Below are positions 1 through 10,642 of a stretch of 64,000 nucleotides of DNA, piece by piece. The position numbers were made by a program, and so were the translations under genes. Position 1 is the stretch's first letter. Every line of letters starts with the position of its first letter. The notes under the pieces were generated by a model. It made no database searches and was not told where the DNA came from. It saw nothing but the letters and a program-made list of their open reading frames with translations. Source of the stretch: Karstenula rhodostoma CBS 690.94 (Eukaryota; Ascomycota; Dothideomycetes; Pleosporales; Didymosphaeriaceae); contig MU001492.1 of the NCBI GenBank assembly GCA_010093485.1, forward strand, positions 2,279,122 to 2,343,121, written 5' to 3'.

Positions 1-839
1 TCGTCGGCGTTTATGCGATGAAGCCAACCTTTAGCACAATTTCCAATGATGGACTGATGACATACTCCATCACCGTTGACACTTTCGGTTTCTTCGCAAG
101 CAGTGTTGAAGATCTTCAACTGGTTGCAAATGTGTTTGCCCTGCAAGACGATGAAGTGCCCGTCGAGAAACCATTGAATGAAGTTCGTGTCGCAATGATG
201 AAGACACCACTCTGGCATCTGGCAGAGTCAGGAACAAGAGATGCCATGGACAAGGCGGCATCGATACTCACTTCGCACGGAGCGAAAGTGGATGATGTCT
301 CATTTCCTCCAGAATACAGTGATGGAGTAGCATTGAAGCGAATGTTCAGTCTCATCGCTGATGGCGAGGCTCAGGCAGCATTTTTGAAAGAATACCGAAT
401 GGACAAAACCAAGGTGGCGAAAGAAATCTCGGATCTAGTTGAGAACAAGTTCAACTACACGAAGAAAGAGAGACTGCAAGCTCTGGACACGTACGCGCGC
501 ATGCGACCGGCTCATGACGACTTGGTTTCCAAGTACGATGCAATCGTTACGCCTAGCGTTCCTGACATTGCGCCGGTCGGGATTGACTGGATGGGTGATC
601 CATCATTCAATATTTTATGGACGGTAAGTCGGTTGTCGTGGTATTTGGCTCCAGTCCTGACAGAACACTCCCAGGGACTTCATATGCCGGTCATCAATGT
701 GCCAGCCTTCACCGGTTCACATGGCCTACCAATCGGACTTTCGGTCGTTGCAGGGAGGTTTTTTGATCAACATCTCCTGAAGATCACCGAGGTCCTATCG
801 GTGCCTCTTGTGGAAAATGGTGGCTGGAGGATACGGTAA
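1..839 (+). CDS. Amidase (amidase signature family), C-terminal part, cut by window edge
   Basis: This is the C-terminal half of an amidase-signature hydrolase, a family that cleaves amide bonds with a Ser-cisSer-Lys triad. The frame is open to the left edge, and the first ATG seen (position 18) lies inside conserved sequence, so the true start and the catalytic residues are outside the window. What is visible is the family segment with DGLMTYS, DTFGFFA and SVEDL, then the closing block with GLPIGLSVVAG. An intron at 624-674 has a GTAAGT donor, a CTGAC branch point and a CCCAG acceptor; it joins WT to GLHMPVINVP. The intron is exactly 51 bases and stop-free, so an unspliced message would only gain 17 residues. 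The substrate cannot be told. Confidence 0.88.
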   Translation, partial: VGVYAMKPTFSTISNDGLMTYSITVDTFGFFASSVEDLQLVANVFALQDDEVPVEKPLNEVRVAMMKTPLWHLAESGTRDAMDKAASILTSHGAKVDDVSFPPEYSDGVALKRMFSLIADGEAQAAFLKEYRMDKTKVAKEISDLVENKFNYTKKERLQALDTYARMRPAHDDLVSKYDAIVTPSVPDIAPVGIDWMGDPSFNILWTVSRLSWYLAPVLTEHSQGLHMPVINVPAFTGSHGLPIGLSVVAGRFFDQHLLKITEVLSVPLVENGGWRIR

Positions 840-1052
840 TTGAAGTTACGACAAGAGCTGTTTGTGAAGATCGTTGCAACCCTTCCATCACATGTTTAGA
901 AAAGAGACTTCATACGTTTGCTCTAATTTCTCGTGTTCTGGTTGTGACCATCATCCGTATTACAGTCATTATTTTCATTTTGGAGCTGCTGCGGCAGTGG
1001 TTGCGGGAAACGTTTTACCATACGTCAAGCCGCCTCTCTACACACAACGTGT

Positions 1053-2048
1053 TTACTTCCCCCCAGGAAACAACAACCCATTATCCCTCCTCACCTTCTG
1101 CAAAACCTTCAACACCGCCCGACTATGCGACTCCAACTCCCCCGCCGCCTTCCAGTCTTCATCGGTAATAATCCTCGCCTGCTCGGCCGCCTCCTCCTTG
1201 AGATTCAAATTCTCCTTTTTGGTACCCAGCTCCTCCCGCTTCTTCGTCCGCGGATCGCTCAACGTGACCTTCTCAATGTCCGTGATGGTAGGTACGATGA
1301 GCGACGCCTTCTCTCCGTAGATCTCCGACGGCGCATCGCTGGTATGCATCTTGCTGCTCGATAGATGCACAGTGAAGCCCTCGTACTGCAGCGTGAGGGT
1401 GCCGCCGCCGTCGGCGCCCGTGCTGACGATGACGGGGTGGTAGTGTGCGTCCTTGGGTGCGCCAAAGAGCCACACCGCGGCTGCAACGGTGTAGCATCCC
1501 ATATCCACGAGAGCGCCGCCGCCCATCTCCAGGTTGAAGATGTTGGGCACCTCGCCCTTGAGGACGGCGTCGTAGCGGCTGGAGAACTGGCAGAAGGTGA
1601 TGCTTGCCCCGAGAATGCGGCCAATTTTAGAAATTGACTGCTTCAGGATCTTGAAGTTTGCCTCTTGGATGTGGCGCCATGCTTCGATGAGGAAGACACC
1701 CTTGGACTTGGACAGCGCGAACAGCTCGTCTAGCTCTTCGCTTGTGGAGCACGAGGGCTTCTCGAGGATGACGTGTTTGCCTGCTTCGAGGGCGGCTTTT
1801 GCTTGCTCGTAGTGCAGGATGTTGGGCGAGGCAATGTAGATGGCGTTGAGGTTGGGATCGGCGTAGAACTTGTTTAGGTCGGTGTAGAGCGCGATTTTCT
1901 GGCCCTCGTATTTCGAGGCGAATTCCTTCGCTGACTCTTCCTTGCGCGAGTAGACGGCGGCGAGGTTCCATTTCTGGGTCGCCTGGGCGCACTCGACGTA
2001 GGAGTGGGTGATCCAGTTCGTACCGATGATGCCAAAGTTGAGGACCAT
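1053..2048 (-). CDS. Gfo/Idh/MocA family NAD(P)-dependent oxidoreductase
   Basis: An intronless 331-residue protein of the Gfo/Idh/MocA dehydrogenase family, which oxidises or reduces sugars and diols with NAD(P). The N terminus is a Rossmann fold (GIIGTNWITHSYVECA). Residues near 93-105 carry the family EKP motif (HVILEKPSCS), whose lysine normally takes part in catalysis. The middle shows GGGALVDMGCY, typical of this family. Length and motifs resemble fungal proteins annotated as dimeric dihydrodiol dehydrogenase-like, but substrate is not decided by sequence. The ATG at 2048 directly precedes the Rossmann fold, so the start is well supported. No targeting peptide is seen, so it is probably cytosolic. 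Confidence 0.9.
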   Translation of the reverse strand: MVLNFGIIGTNWITHSYVECAQATQKWNLAAVYSRKEESAKEFASKYEGQKIALYTDLNKFYADPNLNAIYIASPNILHYEQAKAALEAGKHVILEKPSCSTSEELDELFALSKSKGVFLIEAWRHIQEANFKILKQSISKIGRILGASITFCQFSSRYDAVLKGEVPNIFNLEMGGGALVDMGCYTVAAAVWLFGAPKDAHYHPVIVSTGADGGGTLTLQYEGFTVHLSSSKMHTSDAPSEIYGEKASLIVPTITDIEKVTLSDPRTKKREELGTKKENLNLKEEAAEQARIITDEDWKAAGELESHSRAVLKVLQKVRRDNGLLFPGGK

Positions 2049-2664
2049 TTTGAATGTTTTGCTGACGGAGAAGCTGGACGGATAAGGGTGGAAGAGATCA
2101 AGGCACAGGAACCACTAGCTTGGAGGTTGCGTCGGCTTTGTATAATGGCACGGCTGCAGCTGTCGTGGTACTAGTGTTGGGGCAGGACTGTTATAGCTTC
2201 CGAATCGGGGAGAGCTCGTAACGTAACCCCACTTGCAAAGTCTTCAATTGAACAGCCACCGCGAGTTGATTGTGAATCAAGCCTGAGTATCTCGGGACTC
2301 CCTCTACATGTGTATTTATACGCGTGTAAGCTGATATCCTAGACGTGAGCTGCAGGGATAGGCGGTTGCCTGCGGAAATGCGTGGTTGCGGGGAAGCTGT
2401 TGCGAGAAGCGCCGTGATGTCACCGGAGCGGGGGAATTTACTCTTTCTCCTTCTAGCGGGGACATCTTCCACGAGCAACATACAACTTCGGCTCACGATA
2501 CAATATTATTGTCGTTTAACAGTATCAATATCCTAGCATGCTCACTTCTATTTGATGTGCCTCTTCCCCAAGAGCGCGAATCTGTCTAGACTCCGCGATT
2601 TGCTTCCCCGTGGCCTCGTTGCCACTGAGCAACTGCATCATCTCGAGCAGCCTCCAGTTCACCC
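2049..2664. other. Intergenic, 616 bases
   Basis: This stretch holds the promoter of the oxidoreductase gene ending at 1053 and the 3' flank of the carboxypeptidase gene. Short open frames exist on both strands but none has recognisable protein features. Confidence 0.6.
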
Positions 2665-4092
2665 CTACCCAGCATTCTGCAACGTCGACAAAAGACCCTG
2701 CCACGTCTCTCTGGCCGTTGGCTGAATCTGGCTTGCCGGCAACTGAAATCCGTACGTTCCAGTATCCCTCAGCTCCCACGTGTAGCTGTACGTAGCGTTG
2801 CCAGTTGCATCGATGTAGTCAACAGAGCTTCCCGTTGTGGCATACAACGTAGAGCACGACGGGCCAATCGTATAGCTAGTTCCCGAGACAGCCTTGATGG
2901 CGGCGGCGGCGCTGGTAGCAATGCTCCGGAGCTGAGCGCTGTTGTGTACGACGAGAGAGCAGTCGTAGCCATATGCTACATCATGCGCCATTAGTATGGT
3001 GTCGAAGAGAAGAGAAGACAATGCGGGCGATACTTACGCCAAAGAATGTATTGCCCATACGAGTGAATGTCGAGGTAGAGACGGATGCCTTTTCCAGCGC
3101 GCAATGAATTGACCTGCGCCACCAATCCCTTATTCTCAGGCGCGTCACCAGCAACCTGTCCTTTGTACGTCTCCGAGCAGGGGCTCGTGGATGCTCCGCC
3201 CGTCACCTCCCACTTGTACGGCCAGTTGCGGTTGATGTCGCGGCCGACGCAGGTGCTGCTGCTGACTGTCTGGCGATTCTTGCGCCAAAGGCGGTCGGTG
3301 GTCTGGGTATAGACGAAGCCTAGCCATTCCGTGTAAGAATCATTTCGCAGGAGAAAGAAATGGTCGCATGAACTCACCATCAGGATTGACAGCCGGGATA
3401 ATGTAGTAGTCGTACTTGTCGACAAGAGACTTCACCGTCGCATCGAAAGCGTACTTGGTAAGCAGCTGCCACGCGAAGTACTCAGTCGTCATAGTAGTGA
3501 TCCATTCGCGTGCATGAACAGTGCCGTGGATGAGGACCGCAGGTTTCGACCCTTTACCACCCGACCCCCAAATATGGATGCCGGTCAACGCGCGACCCTG
3601 AACGGACGTCCCGGCTGTAAAGATCTCGGACTGGGAGGGGAACCCGCCTTGCAGATCGCTCAGGAACTTCAGGTGGTCGGCGTACGGGTGGTAAGCCGTG
3701 AACCATGTCTCGCTTGGGACTTTGCTGTATCAGCATTCGCAGCCCGAATCAGTGGATGGCGACGTACCTGCAGAAACACTAAAGTCCGGAGACACCAGTT
3801 CACCCTCTTCAGCTAACGAGGCACCAAGATCTTCGTTGATAACGATGCTCTCTGGCACGAGTGCCTTGATAGCAGCAACCGAGTCGGGCGAGACAACAAC
3901 ATCGAGCGTAGACTTCCCAGGGTTCAGGACATGAGCGGCGATTTTCTCAACCTGTTCTTCGATGCTGTTGCTAGCCTTATGAAGCGACAGACGAAGAACC
4001 TTGAAGCCTGTATAGTCGACCTTCTCGGCTCTTGGTACCGCCGTACCCAGCACAGTAGCGAGGAGCAAGCTCCCAGAGAGAAAGAACCTCAT
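2665..4092 (-). CDS. Secreted M14A zinc carboxypeptidase with propeptide
   Basis: A zinc metallocarboxypeptidase that removes C-terminal residues from peptides outside the cell. Four exons are inferred: 4092-3768, 3719-3378, 3319-3038 and 2975-2665, together 1260 bases and 419 residues. The protein begins with a signal peptide ([19 protein letters not shown]). An activation propeptide of about 100 residues follows, then the catalytic domain starting near [11 protein letters not shown]. Zinc ligands are visible as HGTVHAREW (His and Glu) and the later DIHSYGQ. The catalytic Glu lies in [11 protein letters not shown] near the C terminus. [11 protein letters not shown] supplies the substrate-binding Arg/Asn block. 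A TATAAAG box reading toward the gene is at 4149-4155. It resembles fungal metallocarboxypeptidase A (MCPA-type). Confidence 0.93.
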
Positions 4093-4988
4093 ATTCAGCT
4101 CCGTGATCAACGAGACTTCGTTGCCTAATTACCCCATCTCTCCCAGCTCTTTATACCAATCTTCTCTTCCATCGTGAAGACTTTCACCTTCCCATCAAGT
4201 CCCAGCCCCGATATCTCCAAGCCACCGCTGCCGAGAAACGTTCTTTCGGGCAGGTACCAAGGCTCATGCACCTCCGGGAAATCATCGCTTCGGAAGATCT
4301 GGAGGGCCTAGACGCAGATCTCGCATGCTGTATGGTGCTTTCATTTATTTCAGCTACGATGTCTCTGTTGGCTGAGAATCGTCGTGGTCCTGACGTGCTA
4401 TGGCGGAAGGCGGAAGGCGGAGGGTAAGCTTGGCAGATCCAGGTTAGGAAGGTGATGTGGGCGGATGTAGTGCTCGTGTGCAATATACGAATACAAATAC
4501 GCTTGATAACCTTGTTCCGAGCGACCTATAGGTCCTTGGTCGGTCTTATCCAACGACCCTAGTCGCATTACGCTAAAGGTAATGTTATCGACGTCTTGTA
4601 GCCTCTTCTACCTCTTGAATCTCTTCACCTTCACGCTGACCCCCGTCATGTAGTATGAAGGACTAATGTATTCCGTTTCTTAGCGCAAAATAGACACATG
4701 ACTGAAAGATCCTAGAATACAAGCCACCAAATGGATCGCGTTTTACCGCCCATCGATGCCATTATCTACCATACCACTTCTTCCCTCCCATTTCCAATCC
4801 CCCTCCAGTGTCCATTGTTATGGACACCGAAGAAAATACACAGATTTAGACATACGACTTGGTGTACATGAACGCCACGTGAGTGCAAGAGGTCGTGCCA
4901 AGAACGTGTCCAAATGATATCGATGCCGACGTGGTCGATTGCAGCAGATTTGACGTGCGCTGCGATCATGCGTGATGTTCCCACATGT
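4093..4988. other. Intergenic, about 900 bases
   Basis: This contains the promoter of the carboxypeptidase (TATAAAG at 4149-4155) and the 3' flank of the V-ATPase gene on the same strand. An open frame at 4184-4483 on the minus strand has no protein-like features. Nothing else is recognised. Confidence 0.55.
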
Positions 4989-5908
4989 TTAACACACACT
5001 GTCGGCACCGCGAGAGTTCATCAGCAGTGCAACGATGAGACCGTAAAGACCTATTTGTCCAATTAGTACTTAAGATTGGCCGTCATCAAATTGTACGCAC
5101 CCAGGACTTCAGCGAAAATAAGGATCAGGATCATGCCAACGAACAACCGGGGCTGCTGGGCAGTTCCTCGTACACCAGCGTCTCCGACGATGCCGATGGC
5201 AAATCCAGCAGCCATACCCGCAAGACCCACGGAGAGACCAGCACCAAGCTGAATGAAGTTGGAGAAGAGCGAGGAGCCCTGTTTAAGGTCGTTGGAGATC
5301 AGGACTGACACAACCAGACCGTAGATACCAATGATACCGGCCATGACGACGGGGATAATGTCTGCATCGCGTTAGCCGTCGTGACCACAGCATGTGTTCC
5401 GGTTCCTTTCGCGCGCGGAAAGGTTGCAGCTCTGAATCGACACGGCGGGACAAGAGACATACTCTTGACGATGAGGTCAGGGCGAAGGACACCCATAGCG
5501 GAGACGCCCACGCCCGCCTTTGCGGTGCCGTAGGCGGCACCAAAGCAGGTAAAGACTATAGCGGATGTGCAACCCATCGCTCCGAAGAACGGCTAATCAA
5601 CTGTTAGCAAGAGGATCCAACCTGTCAATTCGTGTGGCGCGCTGGATGCGCACGGCGAAGGCGGCTGCAGAGGGCTCTGCTCCGGATCGACGACGCGCCA
5701 GGAGCCGAGCGGGCCATCTGGACGACTTACGGCATACACGGGGCTGCGGCACACACGTTAGCAAGTGTTCGAGCTGATGCATGGCTGCGAGACGTCTTTG
5801 AAAGGCGACGTGGGCATGAGGAAGCTCGAGCTTGTCGTGCTGCAAGCTGAATTGTTGCCTCGACCAGGGAACTAGCACTTACCAAAGATCCGTGATGGCA
5901 GTCGACAT
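4989..5908 (-). CDS. vma3: V-type ATPase proteolipid subunit c
   Basis: The membrane rotor subunit of the vacuolar proton pump. Five exons fit: 5908-5883, 5743-5731, 5592-5463, 5361-5101 and 5050-4989, totalling 492 bases and 163 residues, the usual length for this subunit. The joined protein starts [20 protein letters not shown] and has four helices. The proton-binding glutamate is in [17 protein letters not shown] of helix 4, which is split by the last intron. The second exon is only 13 bases and supplies part of DLCPVYA. Without the last 62-base exon the protein would lack the end of helix 4, so the short open frame read past 5101 is not the real C terminus. Subunit c' (Vma11) is the alternative, but the sequence reads like Vma3. 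Confidence 0.95.
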
Positions 5909-6347
5909 TGTGGATGTGTTGACGAGCTTGCGGCACTTCTAGAGTGTAACGAGGGGCGGATCGAGATGGAGCGACGGCGTAAACGTTGGAGTTGGGCGAG
6001 GACGGTGACGAGAGCAGTCGTGACGATACCTGGAGATCGAAGGCGCAGGCTTCGCTTCGCGGAGCTAGTGACCAAAGGACGTGCGCCAAGACGCTAAAGA
6101 ACGTCTCGAAATCTCGAAATTCGCGACGCCAAAAATTAACAACTCCACCACCACTTCTCCACGCGCACCTTTGGAACGGACGAGCAACGCCGTGTACGTC
6201 GCCCTTTGATCGCACATAGTCAGCCCCCGCTAACATCCGCAAGGAACCCTCTACCGGGCGAGCATAGCAGTGAATCCTACCTCGACGCAACATTTCGACG
6301 CAACATCTCTCTCCTCGACGCAAGAACCCTCCGGAATATCTCCAACC
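5909..6347. promoter_or_regulatory. Shared promoter region between vma3 and snu13
   Basis: These 439 bases separate two divergent start codons, 5908 (minus) and 6348 (plus), so both genes must take their promoters from here. No clear TATA box is seen. Confidence 0.7.
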
Positions 6348-6947
6348 ATGTCCAACGACACTTCAGCAGCATGGCCTCAAGCCGACCAAGCTCTCTCGAC
6401 CGAGATCCTTGATCTGGTGCAGCAAGCCACGTACGATACCCCCATAAAAAAAATCGCGATGTCTCAGACATAGATACTTTCCATAATCTTAAACCTACTC
6501 TTGTGACTCAGCTGACTTTGTACCCGCGATCGTAGCCATTTTCGTCAAATCAGGAAAGGCGCAAACGAATCGACGAAAACTCTCAACCGTGGAATTGCAG
6601 AGGTGATCATTCTCGCGGCCGATACGAGCCCACTCGCTATCTTGCTTCACCTGCCTCTTCTCTGTGGTTCGTTTCCCTCCAACCAAACACCTTTTGAAGC
6701 GCATTTACTGACTTGATTTGCAGAGGACAAGAACGTGCGTACCCCATTTGGACGGAAACCCTCCCTGCGTGCATCGCTGACATGCTCATAGGTCCCCTAC
6801 GTCTACGTCCCAAGCAAGATGGCGCTCGGCCGTGCTTGCGGCGTCTCTCGCTCGGTCATCGCCTGCTCAATCACGACCAACGAAGCCTCGGACCTCATGC
6901 AACAGATCCGATCTCTCAAGGACAAGGTCGAGCGTCTCCAGATCTAA
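6348..6947 (+). CDS. snu13: 13-kDa ribonucleoprotein Snu13 (15.5K/L7Ae family)
   Basis: An RNA-binding protein of the L7Ae family that binds kink-turns in U4 snRNA and box C/D snoRNAs, acting in the spliceosome and in rRNA methylation. Four exons fit: 6348-6430, 6536-6666, 6724-6734 and 6792-6947, together 381 bases and 126 residues, the same length as yeast Snu13. Visible motifs are [14 protein letters not shown], the hallmark RNA-contact loop, then [37 protein letters not shown], and the C terminus KDKVERLQI. The third exon is 11 bases (coding for part of EDKN), flanked by a TTTGCAG acceptor and a GTGCGT donor. Skipping it would shift the frame. Confidence 0.96.
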
Positions 6948-7271
6948 GCTATAATGCAACCACGTCCGGCGCAACATTTCCAGCATTTACGAATCAGTCA
7001 CAGTATTTGACTTGGAAATGGGCAATACAATATGACATGGGACTTGGGAGTGGAATATATCTCAATGGGATCTCACGCCGGATGCGAGAATGAAGTACTA
7101 GATAGAATTCAAGTGCTGACTCCCCATTTTGACCCGACCTCGTTCAGCGTGCGATGAATGCGTTGCTCATACTCGACATGCGAGAGTAATACGCGCCACC
7201 TGCTAATTGATATGATACACATGGTTTATGTTCCGTGGACCTGCCATCAACACCGATTCCTAGGCAATCGC
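6948..7271. other. Convergent 3' region
   Basis: These 324 bases lie between the stop codons of snu13 and the BTB gene on the opposite strand. They are expected to hold both 3' UTRs. No gene is seen. Confidence 0.6.
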
Positions 7272-8522
7272 CTAAAGCGCCTCCAGCAGATCAGCGAGGT
7301 CGTCCACCGCAGACGGGGGGCTTGACGGCGGAGTTGGCAACGACTGTATCTTTCGTGCAGAAGTCGCTGTCGTGTTTGACACGCCAGCAGAAGCCGAGCT
7401 CCCCTTGCTAAAAGGTTTGTTTTCTATCGCACGCGAAGCGGCAGTTCCTATCACAGCTAGAGAATGATTCTTGAAGGCGAGCTGCTTCTCCAGTGTTGCA
7501 ACCCGCTCCTGCAATGTAGCGAGTGTCTCCGCCATAGGATCTTGGGCTGGGCCTCGACTTGTGACAGGCGTCTTGTTCGAGTTCGTCGCGGTAGACGCCT
7601 TATCTGGACTCGTCATCGTGGTAGGAGTGCTAGGAGATGATTCATATCCCGGCGCCTCCACGTAGAACGTGTGCGTTGCCCACTGGTCCCGTTAGGTGTC
7701 AGTAGATATGGACCAGGAATGAGATACGTACAGCCAGCGGCATCTTGTTACTGAGCAATTCATTTGTCCTCCGCATCTGCTCCTTCTCTTTGTCTTCCCT
7801 GAACTCGCGTGGGAACGACGCGTAATGCTTCCTGAAATGATCCCCATCCATAGCCCAGACAGCCATGCATGTGACTGCGCGGCGCAGCTGCGAAGACGGT
7901 GGCGTCCGCTGGTAGATGTCGCTGACGAGCGATGGAGCGAAGTTGCATCTCTCCTTCTCGCTGAGGACGGAATACTTGTGCTTCAATGTGTCGATCATGT
8001 GGTTCTGCAACTCGATGATCTGACATCTTGATCAGCTCACATGGATACTTCAAGCGCAACACGTGGTCAACGCATACCTGGTACTTGTCTGCCAGCAGCC
8101 AAAGATCACATAATAGTTTCCAAGTCGTGGATTTGTCCAGGATGGACACGCCGAGTCGCCCACTATACATCCACGATACGGCCCTAGTGAAGAGCTTTGG
8201 GTCATCGTCTTCGAGCGTGAGGTACAAAGTACCTGCTTCTTCAAAGCGGTCTTCAAGGGCTTGGTCGAGGTATGGAGAGTGGGCACAGAGAAGCTCGACG
8301 TGTACATCGAACGGGTACCCCTCAGGGCCGACCGCGATGCTGACGATACCGCCCGCCAAGATACTGTCACACTACGTTAGTCAGGTGTCATATAATGTGT
8401 TATGCGAGCAGCGAGAGTGAAGCATTCCAAGGTTGACGACTTGCATAGGAACATCGCGTCCGAAACCCAACAGCGCGGAGTCGTATCTATTGGGACGCTT
8501 ACTCTGGGGTCAATTCGATCAT
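7272..8522 (-). CDS. BTB/POZ domain protein
   Basis: A fungal BTB/POZ protein; such proteins dimerise and often serve as adaptors, for example for cullin-3 ligases, but the partner is unknown here. Four exons fit: 8522-8503, 8363-8078, 8019-7732 and 7682-7272, giving 1005 bases and 334 residues. The short first exon encodes MIELTPD, followed by ILAGGIVSIAVG. The BTB core reads HVELLCAHSPYLDQAL, then TLEDDDPKLFTRAVSWMYSGRL and LWLLADKYQ. Residues after about 200 are low-complexity (Ser/Thr/Pro) with a short coiled coil (LATLQERVATLEKQLAFKN). The start rests on the splice of MIELTPD to the core; starting at the core itself would use a non-ATG codon. Confidence 0.85.
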
Positions 8523-8894
8523 GTTGGTTTTGAAGAACGGAATACGAGGTGGTCAATATGATGGTCGCTCTTCGCTTGCTTTCAGGTAAGTCGATGGCAG
8601 CACCTGGAGGTCAGGAGGAACTTATAACGCGACGCGAGACATGTAAACATTTCCTCCTGTCCCGTCGCGTGCATTAGGTACGAGTGGCGCGGCACGGTAT
8701 ATGGCAGTTGCTGTCGCGTCCAACCCACAAAACTAAGACCATTGCGGGGTGCATACTGTACATCGGCGTGCACGGATCAACCGCTTCTGCAACCAACGCC
8801 AAGCTGTCATCTCAAACACGAACTCATCCTCTTTCAAGCGAAGTCGCCGGTATGCCTCCAATAATATCTCTACCCACCGCCGATCGAATCCGTC
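8523..8894. promoter_or_regulatory. Shared upstream region of two divergent genes
   Basis: These 372 bases lie between the start codons of the BTB gene (minus) and the membrane protein gene (plus). I see no strong motif. Confidence 0.5.
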
Positions 8895-9958
8895 ATGGTG
8901 CTGCGGGCTGTATCCTTGCTCGCGACCCTTTGTCTCTTTCGTGTCACAAGCGCCGAAGTAGCGCCTGAAGTCACAGTTGTGGAAGAAGGCTACAACTACA
9001 TCGCTAAGCTCCCGTGCGCAGGATGTCCGTTCCTCTTTCAGGACACTTCTAAGGGCTCGAACGAACAATGGGGTGAGAGGACGGACGACAACGCTTTAGT
9101 ATGACTCTGTTTCCTACAGCACAATGGAATGCTAACGTGGTGCAGCTCCTCAATATCTCCCTCCCCTATGACAGCGCCTTCCTAACCATCAACAACGCCC
9201 CCCTCCACTCCGGCAACCGCATCCTCCCCCTAGTCTACGCGAACCAAGTCGTCCAGGATTTCTCTGCCGACCAGCTCTCCGGCCAGCTTGAAGCAAGTCA
9301 CGAGGGCAACCTTGGCGGCGGCTTCTTCGGCCTATCATATCGCCACTCTCTCCGACATGTCAAGAACAACCAAAACCTCGAAGCACTCTTGTTCCAGTTT
9401 GATGTCATAGAGTTGCACTCCGCTCTGACGTCCCCAGCGCTGCAATTCCAACTCAACGATGCAGTGCAGAAAATGCTTGAAGTACTCCTAATACAGCGAC
9501 CCGTTCTCTCCGCCAGCGACCCCTCGCCCAGCTTCGAGATTCTCAGCGCGAAGCTCGTCCCCCGTACCTCACTCGGCCATGAGCGCACGATGCACTTCCT
9601 CGCCTGGGACACGCACGGCGAGAAAGGCACCGCCTCGCACGCCCTCAGCTACGGCACCTCCTCCTTGGTCGACTTCCTCTCCTCAAGTTTCTGGGCGCTC
9701 CTCGGCTTCACTATGGCTGTCATTGTAGTGTTCATCGTCGTGTGCTTGATGTGCATCTTTGGATGGGAGTTTTGGAAAGACGATTACGAGAAGGCGCAGC
9801 AGGGCAAGAGAAGGAAAAGTAGCGTGAAGGGTGGGAGGGTGGATGTGGAGACGGGTTTCGATAAGAGGAAGATGCAGGGGAAGTTTAAGAGCGCGGAGGA
9901 GTTGGGACTGGGATTGGCTAGTAGGGGGCAGATTGTTGGGATGGGGAAGAGTGATTGA
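8895..9958 (+). CDS. Type I single-pass membrane protein, function unknown
   Basis: Not a family I can name. Two exons, 8895-9098 and 9146-9958, give 1017 bases and 338 residues; the intron has a GCTAAC branch point and ends GTGCAG. The protein starts with a signal peptide (MVLRAVSLLATLCLFRVTSA). A lumenal or extracellular part of about 230 residues follows, with a CAGCPFLF pair of cysteines. One strong membrane helix (about residues 255-285, GFTMAVIVVFIVVCLMCIFGW) precedes a basic cytoplasmic tail of about 60 residues rich in Lys/Arg. The layout suggests an endomembrane or surface protein of type I topology. It looks intact and its codon use is like that of its neighbours. Confidence 0.8.
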
Positions 9959-10642
9959 GGCCGGGTGTGATTGACTGCACCGACGCGGTCAATTTCGCTG
10001 AGTAGGTTATAGGATACTTGTTGATCAATATAGTTACCTTGTACTATGACAGTCGGCCGTTGTCCTTAAACCACAGTGGCCAACACAACGCTGGAATCGG
10101 CGCGCACCTGATCCTGTAGTAACAAGGCCGTACGGACGAGCCTAACAAGCATCCTCCTCGCAGCTCTAATAGCGCTCGCCATCCTCGTTCTCCGCCATCG
10201 TTATGAAGTCTCCTCGGCTACGAACCAACATCATTGCGCTGCGCCCCGGAATGCTAGGGGCAAGAAAAATTGATATATGAGGGAAGTAGTATTCTTTTAC
10301 TTTTCAAGCTGATAGATCTAGGTCCAAAACCGGTCTACGAAACACCTTTGCCCATGCAGGTCAAACCAGGGAATATCGATGTTAGCCTGGTCCGACGGTC
10401 AAAATGCCACCCAGTTCTATTGTGTATCCCATAAATTGTAAAGAGCGTAGGTCGATGGTGGTACACCGATATGTTCTTGCGTTTTCGGTTCTCCTAAGGC
10501 GAGGGAAAGTCCCCAACTAGCTCACGCATGAACTCCTCGTCGGTCAACGGGCTGCCCTCGTCAGAGCCAACGGGGGTAAAGACTTCAGCCTTGGCGTCGT
10601 TGACGGGAAGGTCATCTTCGCGACTACTCTCAAAGTCAGTAA
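9959..10642. other. Intergenic with a possible hidden 3' exon
   Basis: This is the 3' flank of two convergent genes. On the minus strand, 10628-10494 is open for 44 codons in an acidic, protein-like frame (REDDLPVND, then TDEEFMRELVGDFPSP and a stop), preceded by a TACTGAC branch-like motif and an AG. It may be a final exon of the gene at 10643-11845. I could not fix a convincing donor: joining directly would need an intron of only 32-38 bases. Confidence 0.35.

Noticed and set aside
874..1637. Plus-strand open frames opposite the Gfo/Idh gene
   Set aside because: They are antisense shadows of a well-supported coding frame and have no protein features.
4184..4483. Minus-strand open frame of 99 codons
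   Set aside because: Low-information composition, no splice support, lies in the promoter of the carboxypeptidase.
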